Below, piece after piece: positions 10,201-19,606 of a stretch of 64,000 nt of DNA. The position numbers and the translations under genes are program-made. Positions within the stretch are counted from its first letter, which is position 1. Each line of letters opens with the position of its first letter. The DNA is from Gonocerus acuteangulatus. Taxonomy: Eukaryota > Arthropoda > Insecta > Hemiptera > Coreidae. The DNA is taken from assembly GCA_946811695.1 (NCBI GenBank), contig OX328123.1, forward strand, positions 12,401,853 through 12,465,852, written 5' to 3'. The notes under the pieces were generated by a model that ran no database searches, had not been told where the DNA came from, and saw only the letters and a list, made by a program, of their open reading frames with translations.

Positions 10201-10682
10201 AAGTGATTTGTCCGTAGCGCTTCTTTTACTTCGTTTTTATCCATATGGTTAATATCATGAATGTTACATATTTTATTATTTTTAATTATTACATGACCGT
10301 CAAATAGCTTAATAATGCCATTATTTAAATCTAAAACGCTTTTTGTGTCATTGAGGGTATTATAACCCAACAAAAAATCATACTTACAACTAAAGGGAAA
10401 TATTAAAAATTTCACACAGAGATTATTGTCGAGACCCAGAAATGGCGCAAGGTTAATCATAGCACTTTGGCTTCCCTTTTCGCTGCCTACTGGTGTTTTG
10501 ACAATAAAATCTTCTGATTGTATTTGAGTGCCATCAGGTAAAGCACTTGGGTGTATATAATTTTGAGTGGAGCCTGTATCAATAAGCCAAGTCTTGTCCT
10601 TGTGGTCTGTGAAGGAGGGTAAACTCTCAGTTAGGGCTAGTGTATGTTCGGGGGTGGTTTGGCGTTGGGCCGACCTAAGTCT
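7221..10682 (-). CDS. pol: Pro-Pol polyprotein (protease, RT, RNase H, integrase), read by -1 frameshift from gag
   Basis: The frame opens at the slippery site and has an internal Met at 10460. Counting from that Met: the aspartic protease motif D-T-G-S-T lies upstream, at 10568-10580. RT spans about 115-330, with the catalytic Y-I-D-D at 285-288. RNase H follows, with acidic residues at about D433, E472 and D499. Integrase has the His2Cys2 zinc finger at H732/H738 and C768/C771 and core aspartates D801 and D854. At the position 35 residues after D854, where the family has the catalytic Glu, residue 890 is Asn (codon 7791-7793). The remainder is intact to the stop at 7221, inside the start of env. 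Total length from the frameshift is about 1153 residues, normal for Gypsy-type elements. The integrase change could make this copy integration-defective. Confidence 0.93.
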   Translation of the reverse strand, partial: RLRSAQRQTTPEHTLALTESLPSFTDHKDKTWLIDTGSTQNYIHPSALPDGTQIQSEDFIVKTPVGSEKGSQSAMINLAPFLGLDNNLCVKFLIFPFSCKYDFLLGYNTLNDTKSVLDLNNGIIKLFDGHVIIKNNKICNIHDINHMDKNEVKEALRTNHLAEKTKQRLISLISKYPKVLKKETEPLPPTTLLKHKIITKTEKPIYARNYRFPAHFKDDVDKEIEKLLKTGIIRESNSPYNAPLWVVPKKLDASGKRKIRLVIDYRKLNAETIPDKYPLPYIDDVLNKLSGSKFFSTIDLASGFHQIPLDEDSIPKTAFSTDKLHLEFVRMPFGICNCPPTFQKVANAAIANLPNCAVYIDDIIIFSKTEDEHFTHIENVLQRLSQYNLTIQLDKTEFFQTELAFLGHIVSQDGLRPNPDKIQAIVDFPVPKTEKEIRQFLGLSGYYRKFIKGYADISKPLTQALKASEPVHPHLLQTSVQKIKDLITNAPILGYPNFNLPFILTTDASNFALGSVLSQISEGREHPIAFASRTLSPTEQKYSTIEKELLAVVWACSHFKPYLYGKRFTLQTDHKPLTWIFTMKNANNRLMKWIFQLSEFEFDIKHIQGKSNVVADALSRKHGHTCMAIDTDIEDILNEPSTSQVIIDPDYEALLDQLEDVRENRQNESDLETIHSQESSNQQVWIIDDPHKPVNVEKHQILIERGGKKIELTKPFNKNRYYIETAYPFKSDLDEILLEILKPNTTYGIYCEPRVETVRAEFDGIFNKISALVQEKYPSIKIKRYKTKCIDILSDEEQRELISDYHISKSHHRGGMETYNRLKRNYYFPRMKDKIMDYVNKCATCRKTKYERKPIKTKYCVTYTPDSPFEELMMDTLHYQSKYIITIHDTFSKRLFTRLVPQCNAVNVLHTLEHYLEQFPKPKLIRMDNGKEYDNNLIINFLESLNIESHFTTPMHPNSLALANRTHSTLIEILRAIKEDDSTLSLDRLVRLATITFNNTINKNLKLSPNEITFGTTDTLEATTQITERLVEQYHNRLKLIHKHLHAQITNEKEQRTAKLNKNREDPPEEHETPLYTKANTRTKNQNPYKVSIVCKDKNRTYKVHADNVQRQRKDYSKPRKKPSVNNSVADDDADIDTLPTTAHDSDNRIQDN

Positions 10683-11791
10683 AAAAAATGATCAAGTTTT
10701 TCAGCCATATTCTGGACAGTCGCTTCTAGAGAAGTGTATTTAGTTTGTAGGTTACGTATGTCTGCATGTTCTACATGGTTAACTTGTCCTGTTCGTACCG
10801 TTCGCATGGATACTGTGTTTTGGGAATCGTGTTTCGGGTGTGGTGACCGTCCTTGAAAATATTGTTCTTGTCTATGTAAGTCCCATGGTTTGTTGTGTAT
10901 GGGAGTATTATGTGCGTAATGGGATGGTTTAGGAGGCATGTCCGTTCTGGGAGGTCGAAAATCGTGGTGATTATCGACATGTTCGTAACTATAGGGTTCT
11001 CTGGGAGGAGGTGGATAATAGTCTCGATGACGATAGGAATTGGATTGATAAAAGGGTCTGTCAGGGGGTGAGAAATGTCGTTTATTGGGTTTATAAGGAG
11101 GCCTGTGGTGGTATTCAGGTCTGTCAGTCCTGTATAACCGCTCGAGGATGTGTGAAGCCTCGTTATGTATGGCGTTACGCAGGTCGTCTAAAGTGTCGAG
11201 TCGTAAGTGGCTCAAAAAGTCGCAGAGTGCTGGTGGGAGCTGGTTTTTGATGAAATAATTAATTTCGGAATCCTTTACGCGAATGTAACTATTTTTGTCC
11301 TTTATGGAGTCTTCCATATGGACCCTAGCTAAAATTAAGGAACGAATTTTGGAAATTCGATTAATGTATTTAAGTGGGTGTTCCTTTGGGAATGGTCTCA
11401 TATTAAAAATTTGTGTCGAAAGCTGTTCGATGGTACGTGAGTCCTTGAAACTTTGTTTTAAGTAAAGAATTAATTTCGGTATGTCAACAAATGTATGGGA
11501 AAGGAGACAGTCTCTTGCCTGTCCTAATAGTTTGGACTTAACAATACTAAGTAGGCGGGCATGATTTTGAACGCAAAAGGTATTATTTGGAGTACAAACC
11601 GTATCGAATGTTTCCTGTACAGCGTTCGTAAAAAATATTAAGTCCTCTGGATGTCCGTCAAAGTTAGGGATATGTCCGTAGTCTTCTTTAGTCATGCAAT
11701 AGGTCATTGTGGGTTGTGTTTCTGTCATTTCTATCGTGCTGTTAGGGTCAATATTTCGGTGTAATAATAGTCTGTCGCTAAGAGTTGTCAT
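10637..11791 (-). CDS. gag: Gag polyprotein of the provirus
   Basis: 384 residues, starting at an ATG about 380 bases downstream of the 5' LTR. The N-terminal two thirds (about 1-225) are helical and capsid-like by composition. Residues about 225-340 are very rich in Pro, His, Tyr and Arg, a likely RNA-binding tail. There is no CCHC zinc knuckle, which agrees with errantivirus Gags. A coiled-coil-like segment lies near the C-terminus. The stop lies 45 bases downstream of a T TTT TTA heptamer, so most ribosomes would end here and a minority would enter pol. Assignment rests on position and composition. Confidence 0.85.
   Translation of the reverse strand: MTTLSDRLLLHRNIDPNSTIEMTETQPTMTYCMTKEDYGHIPNFDGHPEDLIFFTNAVQETFDTVCTPNNTFCVQNHARLLSIVKSKLLGQARDCLLSHTFVDIPKLILYLKQSFKDSRTIEQLSTQIFNMRPFPKEHPLKYINRISKIRSLILARVHMEDSIKDKNSYIRVKDSEINYFIKNQLPPALCDFLSHLRLDTLDDLRNAIHNEASHILERLYRTDRPEYHHRPPYKPNKRHFSPPDRPFYQSNSYRHRDYYPPPPREPYSYEHVDNHHDFRPPRTDMPPKPSHYAHNTPIHNKPWDLHRQEQYFQGRSPHPKHDSQNTVSMRTVRTGQVNHVEHADIRNLQTKYTSLEATVQNMAEKLDHFLDLGRPNAKPPPNIH
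10682..10688 (-). promoter_or_regulatory. -1 ribosomal frameshift heptamer T TTT TTA
   Basis: On the minus strand the heptamer is in phase with gag (cat ttt tta). A -1 slip moves ribosomes into exactly the frame that runs through the D-T-G protease motif to the pol stop. The heptamer type U UUU UUA is a classical retroviral slippery sequence. I did not identify a downstream pseudoknot by eye. Confidence 0.8.
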
Positions 11792-12153
11792 AAAGCGAAA
11801 TCGTGAAAAAATATATTAAACAACTAAAAATAATTGAGAACAAATTGAATAGAAAGAAAAATTTAAAATTAATGTTAGTCTTAGAATGTAAAAATACAAG
11901 TGTGAAGTATCTCTACCTCAGTTCTTCTAAGTTCCGTGCTGTATCTTGAAGTTCACAGGGTTGTGGCTGGTGATATCAAAATATCGCTCGTGTTGAAGGG
12001 CTTCCAGATCCTGTTGCAGTTCCTGCTATTTCTTCGGATCCTCCTGAAGACTTCTACTTCCGGACGGCAAAGGGAAAATCAGAGATCCGTTTCTTATGTT
12101 TCCAAATCTCGCATAAAATTCCCGAGCTTATAGTCCGTACTCACAAGTGCCAA
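11792..12153 (-). other. proviral 5' leader
   Basis: Untranslated region between the primer-binding site and the gag ATG. It would hold packaging and splice-donor signals, but none was identified individually. Confidence 0.6.
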
Positions 12154-12169
12154 CTCGGTTCGGGCGCCA
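12154..12169 (-). promoter_or_regulatory. primer-binding site
   Basis: Directly inside the 5' LTR the minus strand reads TGGCGCCCGAACCGAG. The first 12 bases match the lysine-tRNA type of primer site and the remainder diverges, so the primer is probably a tRNA with a Lys-like 3' end. Confidence 0.75.
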
Positions 12170-12386
12170 ATTAGATACTCGGTACACGGAATGACTAAAA
12201 AAAAACTTTATTGGTAAAATACAGCACAAGTGTATAGTTACATAAATCAAAAATTTAGATAAACATGTGACAGACTGACAGGTGATGACTGAATGAGCTG
12301 TGACAGGCTGGGGAGGTGGCTTTATATAGCTAATCCTTTCCTGCCTGTCTCAGCATTGTGATGGGTGTCAAGATGCTGCTATAACT
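12170..12386 (-). repeat. 5' LTR of the provirus, with TATA box
   Basis: Identical to 5479-5695. The TATA box (minus strand TATATAAAG, about 12320-12328) and the polyadenylation signal (complement of 12206-12212) occupy the same positions. Transcription would run toward lower coordinates. Confidence 0.95.
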
Positions 12387-12530
12387 GTCGATAAAAAACA
12401 AAAACCTCTGGGTTGTATCGGGTTAACAAATATATAGATATATACGTATACATTTTAACGGTGGTCATTTTCGGTGAACTTCAATTGTGACCTTCTTTCG
12501 GAGAAAAGTGCTAAAAGGTTAAAATGTTCT
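12387..12530 (-). repeat. family B, right half interrupted by the provirus
   Basis: Begins GTCGATAAAAAACAAAAACC, continues with a short TA-rich tract and GGTCATTTTCGGTG, and ends with CTTTCGGAGAAAAGTGCTAAAA, the family B terminal motif. It is the continuation of the fragment ending at 5478. Confidence 0.8.
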
Positions 12531-12881
12531 AGGTACTAGTTCCTAAAGTCGTTCTAAGTAACAGTTCCAATAACTTCCAGATGATAGCTTTGCTGTTATT
12601 ATTGCCCTGAAAAAGTCCACTTTCCCAAGGAAGTAGCGTTTTGTTTTCGGTCGAGTAGCCAAGCTAGCTTGGTTCCTTAGCGGTACTTGCTTGACCATGA
12701 AGGGAGCGTTAACCCCGCGCTGCTCGCCTTCTTCTGCTCGTCTCGTTCTCTAGTCCAATCATTAGATCCCTCCGTGCCGTTTGTCAGCAACAGCTGTCAT
12801 TCTATCTTTATCGTTACAATCACACAAAGATACGAATTGCCGTTGTCAGCTCTGCAGTTTTATTCTAACCTCTCAAAAGAC
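12531..12881. other. no gene recognised
   Basis: Mixed-composition sequence with a 69-codon open frame (12687-12896) that has no recognisable features. I see no reason to call it a gene. Confidence 0.4.
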
Positions 12882-13276
12882 CATGGGTGTGTATAAGGTG
12901 GGGACAGAGGGGGCCCCCTTCCGAAATCGGTAAAAATGTGTCATAAAAACGTTAAATATCATCACTACGTCCAAAAAGAAATATAATGTATTTGGGGTAT
13001 AATAGGGTTTTAGGGGTGTGGTCTAGTGGCTAGCGCTCCAGATTCTTAAGCGGGAGATGGTGGGTTCGATCCCCACCGGCGCCAGAAATTTTCTCATCTC
13101 AGGGCTCGCTGAGAAAATTCCTGGCTGCACCCTGTATGTCGGCGCTAATCGCCAAGACTTGTTGATGCGCCGTAAAAAAAAAAAAAAGTTCTAGATTGTT
13201 AGTATTCAATATCCCCAAATGCTCTCCTCCGAAATTACCCCAGCCCCTCCGAAATTATTTTCTATATACGCCCATG
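12882..13276 (+). mobile_element. MITE family C, split by a SINE
   Basis: The terminal inverted repeat is CATGGGTGTGTATA at the left and TATATACGCCCATG at the right. Inside are a G/C-tract block next to the left TIR and a CCTCCGAAATT block next to the right TIR, as in the copies at 35586-35835, 59048-59314 and 62749-63025. Without the SINE (13013-13187) it is about 220 bp. There is no coding sequence. Confidence 0.8.
13013..13187 (+). mobile_element. tRNA-derived SINE (family S1)
   Basis: The head has a Pol III A box (TGGTCTAGTGG) and B box (GGTTCGATCCC) like a tRNA. A body with CTCATCTCAGGGCTCGCTGAG and TGTCGGCGCTAAT follows, and the tail is 14 A. It interrupts family C; GTTTTAG on the left and GTTCTAG on the right may be a decayed TSD. 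It is not a working tRNA gene. Confidence 0.9.
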
Positions 13277-13532
13277 CAACAGGCTCTTGAGATTTCGTTT
13301 AGATATTTATTTATAAGTGAGTCACTACTACGGCGATTTCACTCCTTCAAGATGATAACTGTATGGTGTAATGCACCAGCATTGTGATAAGTAGAGAACG
13401 GATAAATAAAATAAAATTCAAAATATATACATACATATTTAACTATTTATAATGTAATATGTTATAAAAATTGAAAATATGTAGTAAAAAAAAATACCAA
13501 AGACACTATAAAACATTCAAAAGAAAAACATT

Positions 13533-16077
13533 GATAACTAGTAAGAACGCAATTATTATAAATGGAAAGAACAAAAGTTGAAAATATATAGAACAAAATT
13601 ATTAAAACTCTATAACATATTGAGAGTAAGCATAGATAACTAGTAAGAACGCAATTATTATACATGGAAAGAACAAAAGTTGAAAATATATAGAACAAAA
13701 TTATTAAAACTCCATAACATATTGAGAGTAAGCATAGATAACTAGTAAGAACGCAATTATTATAAATGGAAAGAACAAAAGTTGAAAATATATAGAAAAA
13801 AATTATTAAAACTCTATAACATATTGAGAGTAAGCATAGATAACTAGTAAGAACGCAATTATTATAAATGGAAAGAACAAAAGTTGAAAATATATAGAAC
13901 AAAATTATTAAAACTCTATAACATATTGAGAGTAAGCATAGATAACTAGTAAGAACGCAATTATTATAAATGGAAAGAACAAAAGTTGAAAATATATAGA
14001 ACAAAATTATTAAAACTCCATAACATATTGAGAGTAACCATAGATAACTAGTAAGAACGCAATTATTATATATGGAAAGAACAAAAGTTGAAAATATATA
14101 GAACAAAATTATTAAAACTCTATAACATATTGAGAGTAAGCATAGATAACTAGTAAGAACGCAATTATTATATATGGAAAGAACAAAAGTTGAAAATATA
14201 TAGAAAAAAATTATTAAAACTCTATAACATATTGAGAGTAAGCATAGATAACTAGTAAGAACGCAATTATTGTATATGGAAAGAACAAAAGTTGAAAATA
14301 TATAGAACAAAATTATTAAAACTCTATAACATATTGAGAGTAAGCATAGATAACTAGTAAGAACGCAATTATTATAAATGGAAAGAACAAAAGTTGAAAA
14401 TATATAGAACAAAATTATTAAAACTCCATAACATATTGAGAGTAAGCATAGATAACTAGTAAGAACGCAATTATTATATATGGAAAGAACAAAAGTTGAA
14501 AATATATAGAACAAAATTATTAAAACTCTATAACATATTGAGAGTAAGCATAGATAACTAGTAAGAACGCAATTATTATATATGGAAAGAACAAAAGTTG
14601 AAAATATATAGAACAAAATTATTAAAACTCTATAACATATTGAGAGTAAGCATAGATAACTAGTAAGAACGCAATTATTATAAATGGAAAGAACAAAAGT
14701 TGAAAATATATAGAACAAAATTATTAAAACTCTATAACATATTGAGAGTAAGCATAGATAACTAGTAAGAACGCAATTATTATATATGGAAAGAACAAAA
14801 GTTGAAAATATATAGAACAAAATTATTAAAACTCTATAACATATTGAGAGTAAGCATAGATAACTAGTAAGAACGCAATTATTGTATATGGAAAGAACAA
14901 AAGTTGAAAATATATAGAACAAAATTATTAAAACTCTATAACATATTGAGAGTAAGCATAGATAACTAGTAAGAACGCAATTATTATATATGGAAAGAAC
15001 AAAAGTTGAAAATATATAGAACAAAATTATTAAAACTCTATAACATATTGAGAGTAAGCATAGATAACTAGTAAGAACGCAATTATTATATATGGAAAGA
15101 ACAAAAGTTGAAAATATATAGAACAAAATTATTAAAACTCTATAACATATTGAGAGTAAGCATAGATAACTAGTAAGAACGCAATTATTATAAATGGAAA
15201 GAACAAAAGTTGAAAATATATAGAACAAAATTATTAAAACTCCATAACATATTGAGAGTAACCATAGATAACTAGTAAGAACGCAATTATTATATATGGA
15301 AAGAACAAAAGTTGAAAATATATAGAACAAAATTATTAAAACTCTATAACATATTGAGAGTAAGCATAGATAACTAGTAAGAACGCAATTATTATATATG
15401 GAAAGAACAAAAGTTGAAAATATATAGAAAAAAATTATTAAAACTCTATAACATATTGAGAGTAAGCATAGATAACTAGTAAGAACGCAATTATTGTATA
15501 TGGAAAGAACAAAAGTTGAAAATATATAGAACAAAATTATTAAAACTCTATAACATATTGAGAGTAAGCATAGATAACTAGTAAGAACGCAATTATTATA
15601 AATGGAAAGAACAAAAGTTGAAAATATATAGAACAAAATTATTAAAACTCCATAACATATTGAGAGTAAGCATAGATAACTAGTAAGAACGCAATTATTA
15701 TATATGGAAAGAACAAAAGTTGAAAATATATAGAACAAAATTATTAAAACTCTATAACATATTGAGAGTAAGCATAGATAACTAGTAAGAACGCAATTAT
15801 TATATTTGGAAAGAACAAAAGTTGAAAATATATAGAACAAAATTATTAAAACTCTATAACATATTGAGAGTAAGCATAGATAACTAGTAAGAACGCAATT
15901 ATTATATATGGAAAGAACAAAAGTTGAAAATATATAGAACAAAATTATTAAAACTCTATAACATATTGAGAGTAAGCATAGATAACTAGTAAGAACGCAA
16001 TTATTATATATGGAAAGAACAAAAGTTGAAAATATATAGAAAAAAATTATTAAAACTCTATAACATATTGAGAGTAA
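13533..16077. repeat. 102-bp satellite array, about 25 copies
   Basis: Units of exactly 102 bp (for example GATAACTAG at 13533, 13635, 13737) are nearly identical and differ at a few diagnostic sites. Because 102 is divisible by three and one minus-strand frame lacks stops, the array shows an 826-codon open frame. It is a translation of the repeat (34 residues per unit) and there is no support for a gene. A block of units recurs 1224 bp (12 units) further on. The array abuts a Helitron-like fragment on its right. Confidence 0.97.
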
Positions 16078-16530
16078 TCTGTCAAGTAATTCATAATGCA
16101 GCCGGCAGAGGCCAGCACCACATCAATTCATAAAACAGCTGACAGTGGCCAGCACCACAGCCTGCGAGTAGATAGCTCTTATCAAAGAAATGCCAGCGCT
16201 CCTTAGTTAGACAGTGACTGTTGATATAAAATTGAAATAAACTCCATTACATTATTATATAATGATGTAAAGTCATCAATGAGTTCGAGTTATTCTAATT
16301 ATCAGGAACATCAACAAATAAATTTTAGACATTATTCAAAATGACTGTCGATTCAAAATGGCCGTCAGAATCTGAATAGTTCAGTGTAGCAAATTTTTCT
16401 TCAACAAAACTTTTGACCTTTTGACCAAATTTTGAAATTTTAATATTTTGACCTAGCCTCAAAATCGGTCAAACGGTGTAGATTTCTATAAGGAACAAAC
16501 AGTCAGACACGTGATTTTTATATATATAGA
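16078..16530 (-). mobile_element. non-autonomous Helitron-like element (family D)
   Basis: Read on the minus strand it starts at 16530 with TCTATATATATAAAAATCAC directly after an A, the usual Helitron 5' TC end and A/T target. It continues with GTCTGACTGTTTG, ACCGTTTGACCGATTTTGA and a block about GGCCAGCACC and CCGGCAGAGGCC. Relatives are at 43330-43772 and 61560-61860. The 3' CTAG end is not identifiable because the satellite begins at the boundary. Confidence 0.65.
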
Positions 16531-16539
16531 TTTCGAACG

Positions 16540-17340
16540 TATTCGATTATTTTTAATTTTATTTATTTATTTGAAATTTGTACAAATTATAAAAATAAAA
16601 TTATCAAGTATGTTGATACAGATATCTATGTACAAATTGACAAAAATGGGAAAAGGAAAATAAAATAAAAACAATACAAAATGTGAAAGAAGCCAACCAT
16701 TGTTGGCACTTTCAGAGCTGTCTAAATAAATATTTTAATGATCCCTATATGATGAGAAAAGTAAATTATCTCGGGGCCACTGTCTCTTAAGCCCCTGGGA
16801 GGATTGTCTGGGTGGGATTGGGAAGATAAGGATAGACCTTCAGGATTAGGATGGTGAGACAATTTGGAGTGGAACACTTGGAAACGGGTTTTAGCAAGGT
16901 CAAGGACAAATGGAATGTTGAGGTCATTGTGTAGGGTTTTGTTGGATACATAGAAAGGGGCATTTACCATTTTACGGAGGACTTTGTACTGGAATGCCTG
17001 TATTCTGTTCATGTTGGATGTTTTTGCGGATCCCCAGAGTTCAAGTCCGTATGTCCATATTGGCCGAATGATTGTTTTGTATGTCGTTAGTTTTTTCTGT
17101 ATCGATAATTTAGATGAAGGCCCAAGGAGTTGTCTAAGTAGTCCGTATCGTTTGTTCAGTTCTCGTGTGAGGGTTCCATGTGAGTCGGCTGTCAAGGTAT
17201 AATCCTAGATATCTAACCTCGCTGGATGGTGGTAGTGGAGTGTTTCTGAGGTAGACTGTAGGACATGATCTCCGGTTTAGAGTGGATGTTACCTGTTTAC
17301 ATTTGACTGCGTTGATTTTTATTATTCTATCAATACATAC
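16540..17340 (-). mobile_element. Jockey-like LINE, 5'-truncated
   Basis: The left end is the A-rich 3' tail on the minus strand (complement of TTTAATTTTATTTATTTATTTG). A 3' untranslated region with a GCCAACAATGGTTGGC palindrome follows, then the RT C-terminal coding fragment. The tail region matches that of the LINE at 37639-38525. Confidence 0.75.
16722..17333 (-). pseudogene. LINE reverse transcriptase C-terminal fragment with frameshift
   Basis: The frame from 17195 to 16722 encodes the thumb/C-terminal part of a Jockey-type RT, with R-Y-G-L-L, I-R-P-I-W-T-Y-G-L-E-L-W-G and the A-P-F-Y-V-S block. Upstream, 17200-17333 continues the same protein in another frame (K-I-N-A-V-K-C-K, V-R-Y-L-G-L-Y-L-D). 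Compared with the relative at 37797-38529 about 11 bases are missing at the junction, which causes the shift. The fragment is dead. Confidence 0.85.
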
Positions 17341-17403
17341 ATATAAAAGTTTCTCCCTTCTTAAGTTTATATTTTTAAAACCTTCTTTAGGTGGTTATGT
17401 TTT

Positions 17404-17543
17404 AGCACTTTCCTCCGAAGGAAAGTAGCTATTGAGGATGCACTCATGACGGAATTTTTGAAAAATTACTTCGAATCTTTATCGATCCTACCTAGTAGAC
17501 ACCAAAAATGACCCCAGCTAAAATTTATATATATATATATACA

Positions 17544-17610
<67 letters not shown>

Positions 17611-18315
17611 TGTTAACACGATACAGGCCAGAGTTTTTGTTTTTTCGCCACGAAACTTGATATATAGTATTCCCCCATCAAACGATTGATCAAGTTCGTT
17701 AACCAACTAAATCGGTCCGTCAGGAGGGGGAGTTTACTCCGGAGCCAAAGTAGTTATTTGCCAATAACAGTCGTAATTTTTGTTATATTTAAACGAAACT
17801 CGGTATTTGTTGTGTTAAACTAAAGAGAAAAATGTGTTGTAAAAATTAACTAAATCGGTTGACTAGAAGGGGGGGGGGGTTTACTCCGGACAGAAATTAC
17901 TAATTTTCTTATACCGGTCGTAATTTCTGTTGTATTGTTATGAAACTCTTTATACGTCCTGGCTATCTAATAAGAAAGAAGTGTTGTGAAAATGAACTAA
18001 ATCGGTTTATTACTTTTATCGGGGGGTGTTACTTTGTACTGTTTGAATTGAATTCTTCCGCCAAACGTACGTTCGCGAAACTCATCAAGATCAATAGATG
18101 AAATGTGAAGCTTTGTGTATTTAGTACGTAGTGTAGTACCACGCGTACACAAAACTCTGGTAAAAAATTAATTACAAAATTAATAATTGAAAGAGCTGCT
18201 CATAAAAGCAAAAGAGCACAACTATTAATGTTTTTATTTTAATTATCTATATAGGTTATTTTAAGCAAATTATTCAAGAATGCACTCCACACTACCCAAT
18301 TCTGAGGAAAGTGCT
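17404..18315 (+). repeat. interspersed repeat family B, full length (copy B1)
   Basis: Starts AGCACTTTCCTCCGAAGG and ends CTGAGGAAAGTGCT, so AGCACTTTCCTC is an inverted terminal motif. Inside are a CCTACCTAGTAGACACC block, (TA)n, GTCTGTTAACACGATA, a block with AAACTTGATATATAG, CAAGTTCGTTAACC, and three related segments each with ACTCCGGA and TTGTTATATT. No coding sequence. The order (TA)n, GTCTGTTAAC, CGTTAACC parallels family A. Confidence 0.75.
17525..17606. repeat. (TA)n microsatellite inside family B
   Basis: About 40 TA units, interrupted once near 17541-17550, at the conserved internal position of family B. Confidence 0.95.
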
Positions 18316-18900
18316 TAGTTATGTAGCTGCTGCGTTACGGAGTTAAATCTAATTAATAAAATATAGAATAACATAGACCGTTAGTGTTGATATGAAAAAA
18401 TGACAGGAAAAATTTATTACTGTTTCCCGTTTTTTTTGAAAATGGTTTACAAAGAATATGATGTAAATTACTTATAAAGATAAAGTTTATAAATCAGCCG
18501 GCACTGGTATTGGGAAGTATGTAATATTGTACTTCAACTCTTTAGTGGAACTTATTTTATTTAATAACTTAAGTTAACAACAATTGGGAGAACTTGACGC
18601 CTCAAGTTATTAATTTATTTTTTTTAGGTTACTGTACTTACGATTTCCAGTGCATTCAAATTTGGATTTGTACCAAATCCCTGTTTGAATTCTCCATAGA
18701 GTAGGTAATTGCTATTACCTGAAGTTCAGGTAATAGGTTCAGTTCAAGTCCTGAACTGCGTTGTTGAGCTTCAATCAATCTGCAATAACAAGATACATGT
18801 CTCCCAGGCAGTAATCTGTAATAAGTCCGGTAGGCCACTATTATTAGGGCCAAGAAGCGAAACGAGGATTCGTGTATGTGTATTTTTGAATTATTCGTTA

Positions 18901-19109
18901 GGCCCGGTGGCCGTGATTGTTAAGGCGTGAGCACTTAACACTCCATACGAAGGTTCGTGGGTTTGATTCCCATTAGGGATGGTGGCTTTTCTTCAGAAGA
19001 AAGAAAAGGCATCAGTCCTATCCTGGCTAGAAATGGGTGGTAACCTAGGGATAACCCGTCCTAAAATTCATAATTAATAATAATGGACGTTAAAATTTAA
19101 ATAAATAAA
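18901..19109 (+). mobile_element. tRNA-derived SINE (family S2, Ser/Leu-like head)
   Basis: The head GGCCGTGATTGTTAAGGCG resembles the A-box side of a serine or leucine tRNA, and GGGTTTGATTCCCA is the B box. The body has CCTGGCTAGAAA-GGGTGGTAACC and CCCGTCCTAAAATTC, and the tail is (TAAA)n. TATTCGTT occurs on both sides as TSD. A second copy with a perfect 12-bp TSD is at 50915-51125. Confidence 0.85.
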
Positions 19110-19606
19110 TATTCGTTTTTTTTATTAACAAATCAAGATATCGCACTAGTAGTTCTAAAGTGACACAACTCAAAAATCGGTTTTATTCACAAGAACATAG
19201 ACTATGAAGGACATGGTAAATATATCTTTATCAACCATCAAAACTGTATGTAACTGTATGTACCTAGCTACAGACCTTCTACCCTGTCTTAAAGCTAAGC
19301 TCCCTACATAGGTAATTTTCATTTGACTTTTATTTTGAGTTGTGTCACTTTAGAAATATTGGTACGATATTATTACAAAATAAGCAGAATAATAAACAAT
19401 GGAAAAAAATACTTTTACATAATATCCACCTTATTTATTGTGTTGCTCTGCCAGTTTCACATTCACTTTGGAGCCTCTTCAGGGTCACTAGTAAAAAATT
19501 CCGCTCGGAAAGGTCTATTTCTCACAAACTATTACGTATCAAGATTTTAAATTAGGTCAAATACATTTTCCCATTATAAGCGTTGACCATAATAACAATT
19601 GATAAA

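Larger units (their letters stand above)
5479..12386 (-). mobile_element. complete errantivirus-like provirus (env-bearing Gypsy/Metaviridae)
   Basis: A 6.9-kb element on the minus strand with the order 5' LTR (12170-12386), primer-binding site, gag, pro-RT-RNase H-integrase, env, polypurine tract and 3' LTR (5479-5695). The two LTRs look identical over 217 bp, and all three frames are free of stops, so the insertion is young. LTR termini of the type AGTTA...TAAT and a furin-cleaved envelope resemble insect errantiviruses. Flanking DNA is one family B repeat split in two, with GTC shared on both sides. I cannot fix the exact TSD because the LTR edge is ambiguous by one base. One possible defect is noted in the integrase. 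Confidence 0.95.

Noticed and set aside
13462..15942. 826-residue repetitive protein
   Set aside because: It is the in-frame reading of the 102-bp satellite; no start context, no non-repeat domain, and frame openness follows from the unit length.
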